Shown here piece after piece: positions 1 through 7,998 of a DNA stretch of 64,000 bases. The stretch is from Nocardioides massiliensis (lineage in GTDB: Bacteria > Actinomycetota > Actinomycetes > Propionibacteriales > Nocardioidaceae). Below the pieces are notes generated by a model. The model was not told the DNA's origin. It did not search any database and saw nothing but the letters and a program-made list of their open reading frames with translations. Position 1 is the first letter of the stretch. Every line of letters starts with the position of its first letter. Position numbers and translations under genes: made by a program. The stretch spans positions 2,232,001 to 2,296,000 of the forward strand of contig NZ_JAUSQM010000001.1 of the NCBI RefSeq assembly GCF_030811215.1, in the 5' to 3' direction.

Positions 1-189
1 GTGCGCGCCGGCGACCCGCTGCGCGTCGTGCACCGCCCGGACCACGGCCTGACGGTGCTGCGGCTCTTCCGCGCCCTCACGACCGAGCGGGACCTGCTGC
101 CCGAGCTGCTCGACGTCCCCCAGGTCGGGAGCCGCCCGCGGGCGGTCGCAGAGGCGTACGTCGCCCCACGCGCGACGGTCGAGGTCTGA
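1..189 (+). CDS. MOSC-domain protein, C-terminal end (partial)
   Basis: The window opens inside this gene; the GTG at base 1 is probably an internal codon. The 62 visible residues contain GDPLRVVHRPDHGLTV followed by a short helical tail, which resembles the end of MOSC domains (molybdenum cofactor sulfurase C-terminal / YiiM-like proteins). MOSC proteins bind sulfur or molybdopterin-type ligands and take part in metal-sulfur chemistry or N-hydroxylated base detoxification. The conserved MOSC cysteine would lie upstream and cannot be seen. Family call is from recollection of the motif only. Confidence 0.5.
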   Translation: MRAGDPLRVVHRPDHGLTVLRLFRALTTERDLLPELLDVPQVGSRPRAVAEAYVAPRATVEV

Positions 190-354
190 TCGCGGGAGCG
201 AGCCCAGGGGGTTTTCGGGGCAATGTGGCGACCCGGCTGCCGCCGGGGGCCGGTGTGACTTAGGTTATTACCCACCAGTCCATCGCGTGACGCACGCCAC
301 GCCTCATGCGCCTCAGGATGGACCCGTCATCACCCAGGAGCCGGGAGCAGAATC

Positions 355-2178
355 GTGAGTGCCATCAAGTACGACCTCGCAGCGATCGAGAACCGCCCAC
401 CGAACATGGCCGTCCAGTTCGTCGAACGGGTCAAGGCCTCCGCCGACCGGGAGGCGTTCCGCTACCCCGTCGGAGAGTCCTGGGAGTCGATGTCGTGGCG
501 CGAGGCCGGTGACCACGTCGACAAGCTCGCCGCCGGGCTGCTCGCGCTCGGCATCGAGCCGCAGCAGCGCGTCGGCATCGCCGCCGGCACCCGCTACGAG
601 TGGATCCTGGCCGACCTGGCGATCATGTGCGCCGGCGCCGCCACGACGACGGTCTACCCGACCACGATCGCCCAGGACGTCGCCTACATCCTCGCCGACT
701 CCGAGTGCCGGATCGTGTTCGCCGAGGACGACATCCAGGTCGCCAAGCTGGTCGAGCAGCGCTCGGAGCTCCCGCACCTGCGCCACGTGATCGTCTTCGA
801 CGGCGCCGGCGACGGCGACTGGGTGATGACCCTGGCCGAGCTGGAGGCGAAGGGCGCCGAGCTGCTCGCCTCCGACCCGGAGGCCGTGCGCACCGCCATC
901 TCGAAGATCGCCCCCGACGACCTGGCGACCCTCATCTACACCTCCGGCACCACCGGCCGGTCCAAGGGCGTGCGCCTCAAGCACTCCTCGTGGACCTACG
1001 AGGGCGCCTCGATCGCCGCGCAGAACATCCTCTCCGAGGACGACCTGCAGTTCCTGTGGCTGCCGATGGCGCACTCCTTCGGCAAGGTGCTGCTCTCCGC
1101 GCAGCTGGCGATCGGCTTCGCCACGGCCATCGACGGCCGGGTCGAGAAGATCGTCGACAACCTCGGCGTCGTGCGCCCGACCTTCATGGGTGCCGCGCCG
1201 CGCATCTTCGAGAAGGCCCACGGCAAGATCGTCACGATGCAGGCGGCCGAGGGCGGCGTGAAGGAGAAACTGTTCAAGAAGGCCTTCGAGGTCGGCCTCA
1301 AGGTCGACAAGCTCAAGCTCGAGGGCAAGCCGGTGCCGTTCCTGCTGGGCAAGCAGCACGCGCTGTTCGACAAGCTGGTCTTCAGCAAGGTCCGCGAGCG
1401 CTTCGGTGGCCGCGTGCGGTTCTTCATCTCCGGCTCGGCCGCCCTCAACCGGGAGATCGCGGAGTGGTTCCACGCTGCCGGCATCCTCATCCTCGAGGGC
1501 TACGGCATGACCGAGAACGCCGCCGGCGCCGCGGTCAACCACCCGCACCACTACAAGATGGGCACCGTCGGCCCGGCTCTGCCCGGCACCGAGATCAAGA
1601 TCGGTGAGGGCGACGAGGTCCTGCTGCGCGGGCCCCACATCATGGAGGGCTACCACAACCTCCCCGAGGAGACCTCGCGCACGCTCGACGCCGACGGCTG
1701 GCTCCACACCGGTGACAAGGGCTCGCTCGACGAGGACGGGTTCCTGACGATCACCGGTCGCATCAAGGAGCTGTTCAAGACTTCCGGCGGCAAGTACGTC
1801 GTCCCGCCGGCGATCGAGTCGCAGTTCAAGGCGCTGTGCCCCTACGCCAGCCAGTTCATCGTGATCGGCGCGGAGCGCAACTTCTGCATCGCCGTCATCA
1901 CCCTCGACCCCGACGCGATGGCGATGTGGGCCGCCGAGAACGGCATGGAGGGCAAGTCGTACGCTGAGATCGTCTCCAGCGACAAGGTCAAGGCGATGGT
2001 GGGCGACTACGTCGACCAGCTCAACACCCGCCTGAACCGCTGGGAGACGGTCAAGAAGTGGATCCTGCTCGACCACGACCTCTCGATCGAGTCCGGTGAG
2101 CTGACCCCGTCGATGAAGGTCAAGCGCAACGTCGTCGAGGAGAAGTACCGCGAGCAGATCGACGCGCTCTACGCCTGA
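355..2178 (+). CDS. long-chain fatty acid-CoA ligase (FadD15-like)
   Basis: 607-residue adenylate-forming enzyme that activates fatty acids with ATP and CoA at the membrane/cytosol interface for lipid synthesis or beta-oxidation. Visible core motifs: phosphate loop YTSGTTGRSKG (about residues 195-205), GYGMTE (382-387), HTGD (451-454), GRIKELFKTSGGKYV (468-482) carrying the hinge, and a C-terminal lysine-bearing segment near SGELTPSMKVKR. Length is typical of the bacterial long-chain (FadD15/FACL) branch. The GTG start at 355 follows a GGAG about 15 bases upstream; an AT-rich stretch (257-270) may hold the promoter. Stands alone; hemW follows after 66 bases. Chain-length preference cannot be read from the sequence. 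Confidence 0.9.
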   Translation: MSAIKYDLAAIENRPPNMAVQFVERVKASADREAFRYPVGESWESMSWREAGDHVDKLAAGLLALGIEPQQRVGIAAGTRYEWILADLAIMCAGAATTTVYPTTIAQDVAYILADSECRIVFAEDDIQVAKLVEQRSELPHLRHVIVFDGAGDGDWVMTLAELEAKGAELLASDPEAVRTAISKIAPDDLATLIYTSGTTGRSKGVRLKHSSWTYEGASIAAQNILSEDDLQFLWLPMAHSFGKVLLSAQLAIGFATAIDGRVEKIVDNLGVVRPTFMGAAPRIFEKAHGKIVTMQAAEGGVKEKLFKKAFEVGLKVDKLKLEGKPVPFLLGKQHALFDKLVFSKVRERFGGRVRFFISGSAALNREIAEWFHAAGILILEGYGMTENAAGAAVNHPHHYKMGTVGPALPGTEIKIGEGDEVLLRGPHIMEGYHNLPEETSRTLDADGWLHTGDKGSLDEDGFLTITGRIKELFKTSGGKYVVPPAIESQFKALCPYASQFIVIGAERNFCIAVITLDPDAMAMWAAENGMEGKSYAEIVSSDKVKAMVGDYVDQLNTRLNRWETVKKWILLDHDLSIESGELTPSMKVKRNVVEEKYREQIDALYA

Positions 2179-2232
2179 GCAGTGACGTGATCGGCCACAC
2201 CGGCCGACCGACGAGGGCACCGCGCACCCGCC

Positions 2233-2238
2233 TAGGGT
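2233..2238 (+). promoter_or_regulatory. -10 box of a probably leaderless hemW promoter
   Basis: TAGGGT ends 6 bases before the GTG at 2245, which places the transcription start on or next to the start codon. No Shine-Dalgarno is seen. The same spacing recurs at other genes in this window. Confidence 0.5.
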
Positions 2239-2244
2239 GGACCG

Positions 2245-3471
2245 GTGCCCTCAGTCGTTCCCGACGCCGACCCCGTCCCGCGCGACGGCAGCCTCCCGGC
2301 GGCCGCGCTCGCCGAGCTGGGGACGCGGCCGTTCGGCTTCTATGTCCACGTCCCGTTCTGCCGGGTGCGCTGCGGCTACTGCGACTTCAACACCTACACC
2401 GCCGAGGAGCTGGGCTCCGGGGCGTCGCGCACGACGTACGCCGACCAGGCCATCGCCGAGATCCGGCTGGCGCGCCGCGTGCTGGGCGACACCGAGCTGC
2501 CGGTGGAGACCGTGTTCTTCGGCGGCGGGACCCCGACGCTGCTCCCCGCCGGGGACCTCGAGCGGATCCTGGCGGCGATCGACGCGGAGTTCGGTCTCGC
2601 CGCACACGCCGAGGTCACGACCGAGGCCAACCCCGACAGCGTCGACGCCGCGCGCCTCGCGCAGCTGCGCGCCGGTGGCATCAACCGCGTCTCCTTCGGC
2701 GTCCAGTCGGCGGTGCCGCACGTGCTCGCGACGCTCGACCGCACCCACGACCCCCGCCGGGTGCCGGAGGTCGTCGCCGCCGCCCGCGCCGCCGGGTTCG
2801 ACCAGCTCAGTCTCGACCTGATCTACGGCACGCCCGGCGAGAGCCACGCCGACTGGGAGCAGACGCTGGCGGCCGCGCTGGAGTGCGCGCCGGACCACGT
2901 GTCGGCGTACTCCCTGATCGTCGAGGACGGCACGGCGCTGGCGCGGCGGGTGCGCCGCGGCGAGCTGCCGATGCCCGACGAGGACGACCTGGCGGAGAAG
3001 TACCAGACCGCCGACGCCGCTCTGCGTGCCGCCGGGCTGGGGTGGTACGAGGTCTCCAACTGGGCACGGGACGAGGCCGCCCGGTGCCGACACAACCTCG
3101 CCTACTGGCGCGGCGCCGACTGGTGGGGCGCCGGGCCGGGCGCGCACGGCCACGTCGGCGGCGTGCGGTGGTGGAACGTCAAGCACCCGGCGGCGTACGC
3201 CCGCCGCATCGCCGCGGGCGAGTCGCCGGCCCACGGGCGCGAGGTGCTGGACGCCGAGACCCGCCGGGTGGAGCGGGTGCTCCTGGAGCTCCGGCTGGCC
3301 GAGGGGCTGGCGCTCGACGTGCTCGACGCCGCCGGTCGCGACGCCGTGGGCGCACAGGTGGGCGCCGGCCTGGTCCGCGCCGAGCCACTGAGCGCCCCCG
3401 ACCCGCGGGTCGTGCTCACCGACCGGGGCCGGCTGCTGGCCGACCTGGTCGTGCGCGAGCTGCTGGCCTGA
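2245..3471 (+). CDS. hemW: radical SAM heme chaperone HemW (CPO3-like)
   Basis: 408-residue radical SAM protein. The cluster motif CxxxCxxC is C39, C43, C46 (CRVRCGYCDF), followed by the GGGTP motif at 93-97 and the C-terminal HemW/wing region with KHPAAYARRI. HemW binds heme and inserts it into respiratory enzymes; it was long mis-annotated as oxygen-independent coproporphyrinogen oxidase. True HemN needs an extra N-terminal cysteine spacing that is not seen here, so the HemW call is preferred. The GTG start is fixed by a -10-like TAGGGT six bases upstream. In many actinobacteria hemW lies just upstream of hrcA-dnaJ; here four genes intervene. Confidence 0.9.
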   Translation: MPSVVPDADPVPRDGSLPAAALAELGTRPFGFYVHVPFCRVRCGYCDFNTYTAEELGSGASRTTYADQAIAEIRLARRVLGDTELPVETVFFGGGTPTLLPAGDLERILAAIDAEFGLAAHAEVTTEANPDSVDAARLAQLRAGGINRVSFGVQSAVPHVLATLDRTHDPRRVPEVVAAARAAGFDQLSLDLIYGTPGESHADWEQTLAAALECAPDHVSAYSLIVEDGTALARRVRRGELPMPDEDDLAEKYQTADAALRAAGLGWYEVSNWARDEAARCRHNLAYWRGADWWGAGPGAHGHVGGVRWWNVKHPAAYARRIAAGESPAHGREVLDAETRRVERVLLELRLAEGLALDVLDAAGRDAVGAQVGAGLVRAEPLSAPDPRVVLTDRGRLLADLVVRELLA

Positions 3472-3488
3472 GGGACGCCGGGGAGGCG

Positions 3489-3890
3489 TCAGCTGATGAA
3501 GCGGATGTTGAACGGGTAGCGGTAGTCCTCACCCGACGAGGCGCGCGCGGTGGCGATGATGAGGAAGATCAGCGCGAGCAGCGCGACGACCCCGCCGACC
3601 GGGATCACGACCAGGAGGCCGAGGCCCAGGGTCACCACGCTGATCACGACGCCGACCACGATCAGGATCAGCAGGGTTATCTGGAAGTTCAGCGACTCGA
3701 CCGCGTGCCGGCGCACGAACGGCGAGCCGCTCTTCAGCAGCAGGACCAGCAGGGGGCAGAGCACGCCGAGCGCGAACCACGCGCTGACCAGACAGCCGAT
3801 GTGGGAGACCAGCGCCCAGGTGCGCTCCTCGGAGCTGGGGGCGTCGCCGACCGAAGGGGAGCCGTAGGGAGGTCCGGGCGGATAGGTCAT
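3489..3890 (-). CDS. DUF4870 family membrane protein
   Basis: 133 residues: a Pro/Gly/Ser-rich cytosolic N-terminus (1-23), then three hydrophobic segments (about 24-52, 67-92 and 93-110) and the short polar loop PFVRRHAVESLNFQ, all typical of DUF4870 (also called Tic20-like small membrane proteins). Function is unknown; no catalytic residues are evident. Good ribosome-binding site (GAGGAG) 8 bases before the ATG at 3890. Convergent with hemW and downstream of the DUF3097 gene on the same strand, possibly co-transcribed across the 14-bp repeats. Confidence 0.8.
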   Translation of the reverse strand: MTYPPGPPYGSPSVGDAPSSEERTWALVSHIGCLVSAWFALGVLCPLLVLLLKSGSPFVRRHAVESLNFQITLLILIVVGVVISVVTLGLGLLVVIPVGGVVALLALIFLIIATARASSGEDYRYPFNIRFIS

Positions 3891-3914
3891 CGCGTGCTCC
3901 TCGGGTGTGTGGCG

Positions 3915-3956
3915 TCAAGCGGTGACGATCAAGCGGTGACGATCAAGCGGTGACGA
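3915..3956. repeat. three perfect tandem copies of a 14-bp unit
   Basis: The unit TCAAGCGGTGACGA is repeated at 3915-3928, 3929-3942 and 3943-3956 with no mismatch. The rightmost copy forms the last codons and stop of the DUF3097 gene (VTA-stop on the minus strand); the other two lie in the gap before the DUF4870 gene. Because 14 is not a multiple of three, the extra copies do not extend the frame. Confidence 0.95.
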
Positions 3957-4788
3957 AGTCGATCAGCTCCTCGACCCTACCCAGAAGAGCGGGCTCGAGG
4001 TCGGCGTACGACGTGACCCGGCCGAGGATGTGCTGCCAGGCGCGGGCGATGTCGGCCTGGGTGCGGTGGGGCCAGCCGAGGTGCTGGCAGATGCCCCGCT
4101 TCCACTCCGTCGAGCGCGGGATCGTGGGCCACGCCTCGAGCCCGAGCCGGTCGGGCTTGACCGCCTGCCAGACGTCGACGAACGGATGACCGACCACGAG
4201 GACGTGGGCACCGTGGGGTCCACGCCGGACCTCCTCCGCGATCCGGCTCTCCTTGGAGCCGCGCACGAGGTGGTCGACCAGGACACCGACGCGCCGCTCG
4301 GGGCCCGGACCGAAGTCGGCGAGGTGGGCGGGCAGGTCGTCGACGCCGGCGAGGTACTCGACCACCACGCCCTCGATGCGCAGGTCGTCGCCCCACACCT
4401 TCTCGACCAGCTCCGCGTCGTGGCGACCCTCGACGAAGATCCGGCTGGCGCGTGCCACGCGGGCCTTGGCGCCGGCGACGGCGACCGAGCCGGACGCCGT
4501 GCGGGTGGGGGCCTTCGGGCCGCGGCGCGTCGGGGCGACCAGGATGACCGGACGGCCCTCGAGCAGGAAGCCCGGCCCGAGGGGGAACGTGCGGCGCTTG
4601 CCGCGACGGTCCTCGAGGATCACCGTGCCGAGGTCGCGCTCGACCGCGACGACCTCCCCGCACCAGTCGGTGGTGACCTCCTCGACAACCATGCCGTGCT
4701 GCGCCTCGGTCTCGACCGCGCGGCCGCGCTTGGGCGCGCGCCAGTCGGTCGCGAGGACGTCGGTGCCGTAGCGGTCGCGGGGGGTCAT
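3943..4788 (-). CDS. DUF3097 family protein
   Basis: 281 residues from the ATG at 4788. It begins MTPRDRYGTDVLATDWR and contains the conserved WCGEVVAVE, KRRTFPLGPGFLLEG and ASRIFVEGRHDAELVEKVWGDD stretches seen in the actinobacterial DUF3097 family. The segment FVEGRHDAELVEKVWG followed by VLVDHLVRGSKESRI looks like a Toprim-type fold (conserved E plus DH), so a nucleic-acid role is possible but unproven. A longer reading frame upstream is not favoured because it would run through the divergent PadR promoter. Stop codon lies in the 14-bp repeat. Confidence 0.8.
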   Translation of the reverse strand: MTPRDRYGTDVLATDWRAPKRGRAVETEAQHGMVVEEVTTDWCGEVVAVERDLGTVILEDRRGKRRTFPLGPGFLLEGRPVILVAPTRRGPKAPTRTASGSVAVAGAKARVARASRIFVEGRHDAELVEKVWGDDLRIEGVVVEYLAGVDDLPAHLADFGPGPERRVGVLVDHLVRGSKESRIAEEVRRGPHGAHVLVVGHPFVDVWQAVKPDRLGLEAWPTIPRSTEWKRGICQHLGWPHRTQADIARAWQHILGRVTSYADLEPALLGRVEELIDFVTA

Positions 4789-4870
4789 GGGGGCACCGTA
4801 GGAGGGGCCACCGACAGGGTGGGTCAGGCACGCCGCACGCAGGTGACGTGACGGGTGTGATGTGGTCGGG

Positions 4871-4905
4871 CGATATATCGTTGACCTATCGCCGACCGAT
4901 CGGCG
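4871..4905. promoter_or_regulatory. putative PadR operator/promoter region
   Basis: Two adjacent palindromes stand immediately upstream of the padR gene: CGATATATCG (4871-4880, perfect) and CGCCGA-n4-TCGGCG (4890-4905). A TTGACC hexamer (4881-4886) lies between them and could be the -35 box. ATATATC-type palindromes are typical operators of actinobacterial PadR repressors, so autoregulation is inferred. The region also separates the divergent DUF3097 gene. Confidence 0.55.
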
Positions 4906-4927
4906 AGAACACACGTGGAGGTGGACG

Positions 4928-5581
4928 ATGACCGGAGCAGACCGCCCGAAGGACCCCTGGGCCGCAGCGACCGACGCGCTCGGTGCCGCATTCGGCGGTC
5001 GCGGCCCCGCCGCGGGCACCGGCACGCCACCGTGGGTGCGCGACCTGGTGCGTGGCCTCGGCGGACCCGGCGGACCAGGCTTCGGCTCGGGCTTCGGGCA
5101 GGCGCGACCCCGGCGCGCCCGGCGTGGCGACGTCCGCGCGGCGATCCTCGACGTCCTCGCGACCGAGCCGATGAACGGCTACCAGCTGATCCAGCAGATC
5201 GCCGACCGCACCGACGGCGCGTGGAAGCCGAGCCCGGGCTCGGTCTACCCGACCGTGCAGGCGCTGGAGGACGAGGGGCTCGTCGCCGGCGAGCAGGTGG
5301 GCGGACGCCGGTTGCTGGCGCTGACGGAGGAGGGGCGCCGCTACGTGGCCGAGCACCCCGACGAGCTGGCCGCGACCTGGGAGGTCTTCACGATCCGCGA
5401 CGACCACACCGCCCCCGGCGCCGACGACGGTCCCGACCTCGGTCCGGTCATCGGCCAGGTGCTCGGTGCGGTCGGTCAGGTGGTGCTCAGCGGCACCCGG
5501 CAGCAGAAGGCCGAGGCGACCGAGATCCTGGCGGAGACCCGGCGCCGCCTCTACGGCCTGCTCGCCGACGACGAGTCCTGA
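4928..5581 (+). CDS. PadR family transcriptional regulator
   Basis: 217 residues from the ATG at 4928, which has GGAGGTGG about 8 bases upstream. A Gly/Pro-rich N-terminus (about 1-60, with PGGPGFGSGFG) precedes the PadR winged helix: RRGDVRAAILDVLATEPMNGYQLIQQI, then the wing region PSPGSVYPTVQALEDEGLV and LTEEGRRYV. The C-terminal part (GPVIGQVLGAVGQVV...) is the helical dimerisation region. PadR proteins repress transporter or stress genes in response to small ligands; the ligand here is unknown. The next gene (DUF1707) starts 10 bases downstream, so the two are probably one transcript. Confidence 0.9.
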   Translation: MTGADRPKDPWAAATDALGAAFGGRGPAAGTGTPPWVRDLVRGLGGPGGPGFGSGFGQARPRRARRGDVRAAILDVLATEPMNGYQLIQQIADRTDGAWKPSPGSVYPTVQALEDEGLVAGEQVGGRRLLALTEEGRRYVAEHPDELAATWEVFTIRDDHTAPGADDGPDLGPVIGQVLGAVGQVVLSGTRQQKAEATEILAETRRRLYGLLADDES

Positions 5582-5591
5582 TGGGTGCCTG

Positions 5592-5978
5592 ATGGCCAAG
5601 GAGGATCCCCGGCTGCACCGGCTCCGGGTCGGCGACAGCGAGCGGTACGCCGCGGTGGACGCCCTCGGGGAGCACTACGTCGCCGGTCGGCTGGACGCCG
5701 AGGAGCACCAGCAGCGCTGCGGCCAGGCGCTGCAGGCGCGGACCGGCGCCGATCTGATGCGGCTCTTCGCCGACCTGCCGCTCCCGCACCCCGACCTGCT
5801 GCCGGCCGTGGCGTCGTCGCCGAGGCCCACGCCGCCGGCGCGCCCACGGCGTACCTATCCCACGGCACTGGTCGCGGTGGTCGCGATCGTGGCGTTGATG
5901 GCGGTCGTGCGTGCGCCGTTCCTCGTCCTGCTGCTGGTGGGAGTCGCCATCTACCTGGTGCTGTCCCGCCGCGGTTGA
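5592..5978 (+). CDS. DUF1707 (SHOCT-like) membrane-anchored protein
   Basis: 128 residues. The N-terminal domain LRVGDSERYAAVDALGEHYVAGRLDAEEHQQR matches the actinobacterial DUF1707 domain (R-x-SD-x-ER-x4-L-x2-G-x-L-x3-EF type), followed by a Pro-rich linker (about 75-90) and a C-terminal transmembrane region (about 93-124, two short hydrophobic runs). DUF1707 proteins are small, of unknown function and often sit beside PadR regulators, as here. The ATG at 5592 was chosen because it begins the domain and follows padR closely. Confidence 0.75.
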   Translation: MAKEDPRLHRLRVGDSERYAAVDALGEHYVAGRLDAEEHQQRCGQALQARTGADLMRLFADLPLPHPDLLPAVASSPRPTPPARPRRTYPTALVAVVAIVALMAVVRAPFLVLLLVGVAIYLVLSRRG

Positions 5979-5982
5979 GGCG

Positions 5983-6870
5983 TCAGGCCAGCGGCAGCTG
6001 GCGGGCGCCGCGCGGCAGGTGGGCGTACCCGCGGCGTACGGCGTGCTCCAACGCCTCGACGGGGAACGGCCAGGTGCTGGCGCCCAGAGCGTCGCCGGGG
6101 GAGATGCCGCGTCCGGCCAGGTCGCTGATGGTCGTGGCGACCACGCCGATGCCGCCACGCTGCTCCTCGACGAACGCCCGGCCGACCGGGGCGCCGTGAC
6201 CGGGCACCACGACCGCGTGCTCGGGCAGCATCTGCACGACGAGGTCCAGCGCGGTGTGCCAGGTCAGCGGGAAGGAGTCCTCGCCGTACGACGGGGGCGC
6301 CGACTCCTCGACCAGGTCGCCGACGAAGACGAGCGCGGCGTCGGGCACGTGCACCACGACGTCGCCGTCGGTGTGGGCGGGGCCCGGGTGGATCACCTCG
6401 ACGTAGCGGTCGCCGAGGTCGAGCACGCGCGCCGAGGACAGCGTGTCGGTCGCCGGGCGCACGCGCGCGGTGCGCAACCCGTCGAGGTGCTCGCTGGCGG
6501 CGTACGGCGACCCCGGCTCAGCCAGGGTGCGGCGGAACTCCTCGACGTGGGCGATGGTCGCGGCGGCGGCGTTCTCCTGCGCCAGCACGACGGCGTCGGG
6601 CCAGCGGTCGGCGAAGACCGCGTTGCCCAGGACGTGGTCCCAGTGGACATGGGTGTTGACGACCGCGACGACCGGGCCCAGGCCGCGCGCCTCGATCGCG
6701 TCGGCGAAGGCGGTGGCGTGCGCCTCGGTCGGGCCGGTGTCGACGACGACCGCGCCGTCGCGGCCCGTGACCACCCCGAGGGTCAGGTCGGCGAACGCGG
6801 TGCGCCAGCCCCAGCAGCCGGGGCGCAGCTCGACCAGGCCGGTGTCGGGCTCCAGTGTGGGATCACTCAT
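5983..6870 (-). CDS. MBL-fold metallo-hydrolase
   Basis: 295 residues from the ATG at 6870. It has the metallo-beta-lactamase signature HVHWDH (H74, H76, D78, H79), a second metal ligand in [13 protein letters not shown], the bridging aspartate in FVGDLV, and the last histidine in VVPGHGAP. These are the zinc ligands of MBL hydrolases such as the glyoxalase II and SoxH/YflN branches. The substrate cannot be deduced; soluble cytoplasmic, no signal peptide. An in-frame ATG at 6888 is an alternative start. Divergent from hrcA, whose CIRCE element lies 36 bases from this start. Confidence 0.85.
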   Translation of the reverse strand: MSDPTLEPDTGLVELRPGCWGWRTAFADLTLGVVTGRDGAVVVDTGPTEAHATAFADAIEARGLGPVVAVVNTHVHWDHVLGNAVFADRWPDAVVLAQENAAAATIAHVEEFRRTLAEPGSPYAASEHLDGLRTARVRPATDTLSSARVLDLGDRYVEVIHPGPAHTDGDVVVHVPDAALVFVGDLVEESAPPSYGEDSFPLTWHTALDLVVQMLPEHAVVVPGHGAPVGRAFVEEQRGGIGVVATTISDLAGRGISPGDALGASTWPFPVEALEHAVRRGYAHLPRGARQLPLA

Positions 6871-6905
6871 CAGGTGCAGGCTACCCATCGCCGAACCCCG
6901 TAGGA

Positions 6906-6932
6906 TTGGCACTCGGTCCGCACGAGTGCCAA
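6906..6932. promoter_or_regulatory. CIRCE operator (HrcA binding site)
   Basis: Perfect inverted repeat TTGGCACTC-N9-GAGTGCCAA, matching the CIRCE consensus TTAGCACTC-N9-GAGTGCTAA with compensating changes at position 3 of both arms. A TAGGAT hexamer (6901-6906) directly before it can serve as -10, so HrcA binding would cover the start of transcription of hrcA-dnaJ-rsmE. This implies negative autoregulation relieved by heat through GroEL titration, as known for HrcA. Confidence 0.93.
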
Positions 6933-6977
6933 AGTGCCGGGAACGGACCGGGCGACGAGCGGAAGGAGCAGGTGGCA

Positions 6978-7997
6978 ATGGTCGAGGAGCGACGACTGGC
7001 CGTGCTGCGCGCGATCGTCGAGGACTACGTCTCCACGCAGGAGCCGGTCGGCTCGAAGGCCCTGGTCGACCGCCACCAGCTGGGCGTGTCCCCGGCGACG
7101 GTGCGCAACGACATGGCCGCGCTGGAGGAGGAGGGCCTCATCGCCCAGCCGCACACCAGCGCCGGGCGGGTGCCCACCGACAAGGGCTACCGGCTCTTCG
7201 TCGACAAGCTCAGCACGGTCAAGCCGCTGTCGGCCGCGGAGCGCCGGGCGATCACGACCCTGCTCGAGGGGGCGGTCGACCTGGACGACGTCGTCCAGCG
7301 CAGCGTGCGACTGCTGGCGCAGCTGACCCGCCAGGTGGCGGTCGTGCAGTACCCCATCCTCGCGCGCTCCACGGTGCGCCACGTCGAGCTCGTCCCGCTC
7401 ACCCCCACGCGCATGCTCAGCGTGCTGATCCTCAGCACGGGGCGCGTGGAGCAGCGGGTGATCGAGCTGCCCGACGAGCTCTCCGAGGACGACCTGTCCC
7501 GGCTGCGCACCGACGTCAACCGGGCCGTGGTCGGGGAGCGCATCGCCGATGCCGCCGACCGGCTCGGCGAGATCACCCAGGAGAGCGCGAGCGCCGGTCT
7601 CGCGGCCACGACCGTCGTCGTCGCCTCCCTGATCGAGGCGATGAGCGACCACCGCTCCGACGAGCGCGTGGTCGTGGGCGGCACGGCCAACCTCGCCCGC
7701 TTCGGCGACGGCTACGAGACCACCATCCGGCCGATGCTGGAGGCGCTCGAGGAGCACGTCGTCCTGCTCCGTCTGCTGGGGGAGGCCACGTCCTCCTCCA
7801 CCGTCACCGTCCGGATCGGACGGGAGGGGCCGGTGCAGGAGCTGTCCGGCACCTCGGTCGTGGCCACCGGCTACGGCCCCCGCGACGAGGCCTTGGCGAC
7901 CCTCGGCATCGTCGGACCCACGCGCATGGACTACCCCGGGTCGATGGCAGCGGTGCGCGCTGTCGCACGCTACGTGTCCCGGATCCTCGAGGAGTGA
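6978..7997 (+). CDS. hrcA: heat-inducible transcriptional repressor HrcA
   Basis: 339 residues; the ATG at 6978 has a GGAAGGAGCAGG ribosome-binding site. The N-terminal winged helix ([61 protein letters not shown]) is diagnostic of HrcA, followed by a GAF-like domain and the inserted dimerisation region, ending in [19 protein letters not shown]. HrcA binds CIRCE sites and represses groE/dnaJ-type chaperone genes; a CIRCE lies 45 bases upstream, so it controls itself and dnaJ. Only one base separates its stop codon from dnaJ. Confidence 0.97.
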   Translation: MVEERRLAVLRAIVEDYVSTQEPVGSKALVDRHQLGVSPATVRNDMAALEEEGLIAQPHTSAGRVPTDKGYRLFVDKLSTVKPLSAAERRAITTLLEGAVDLDDVVQRSVRLLAQLTRQVAVVQYPILARSTVRHVELVPLTPTRMLSVLILSTGRVEQRVIELPDELSEDDLSRLRTDVNRAVVGERIADAADRLGEITQESASAGLAATTVVVASLIEAMSDHRSDERVVVGGTANLARFGDGYETTIRPMLEALEEHVVLLRLLGEATSSSTVTVRIGREGPVQELSGTSVVATGYGPRDEALATLGIVGPTRMDYPGSMAAVRAVARYVSRILEE

Positions 7998-7998
7998 G

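Noticed and set aside
313-2220. A 635-codon minus-strand open frame over the acyl-CoA ligase
   Set aside because: Shadow; the plus-strand gene has all adenylation motifs.
3915-3956. Possible CRISPR repeats (also at 21461 and 55919)
   Set aside because: Units are directly adjacent with no spacers, and no cas genes are present.
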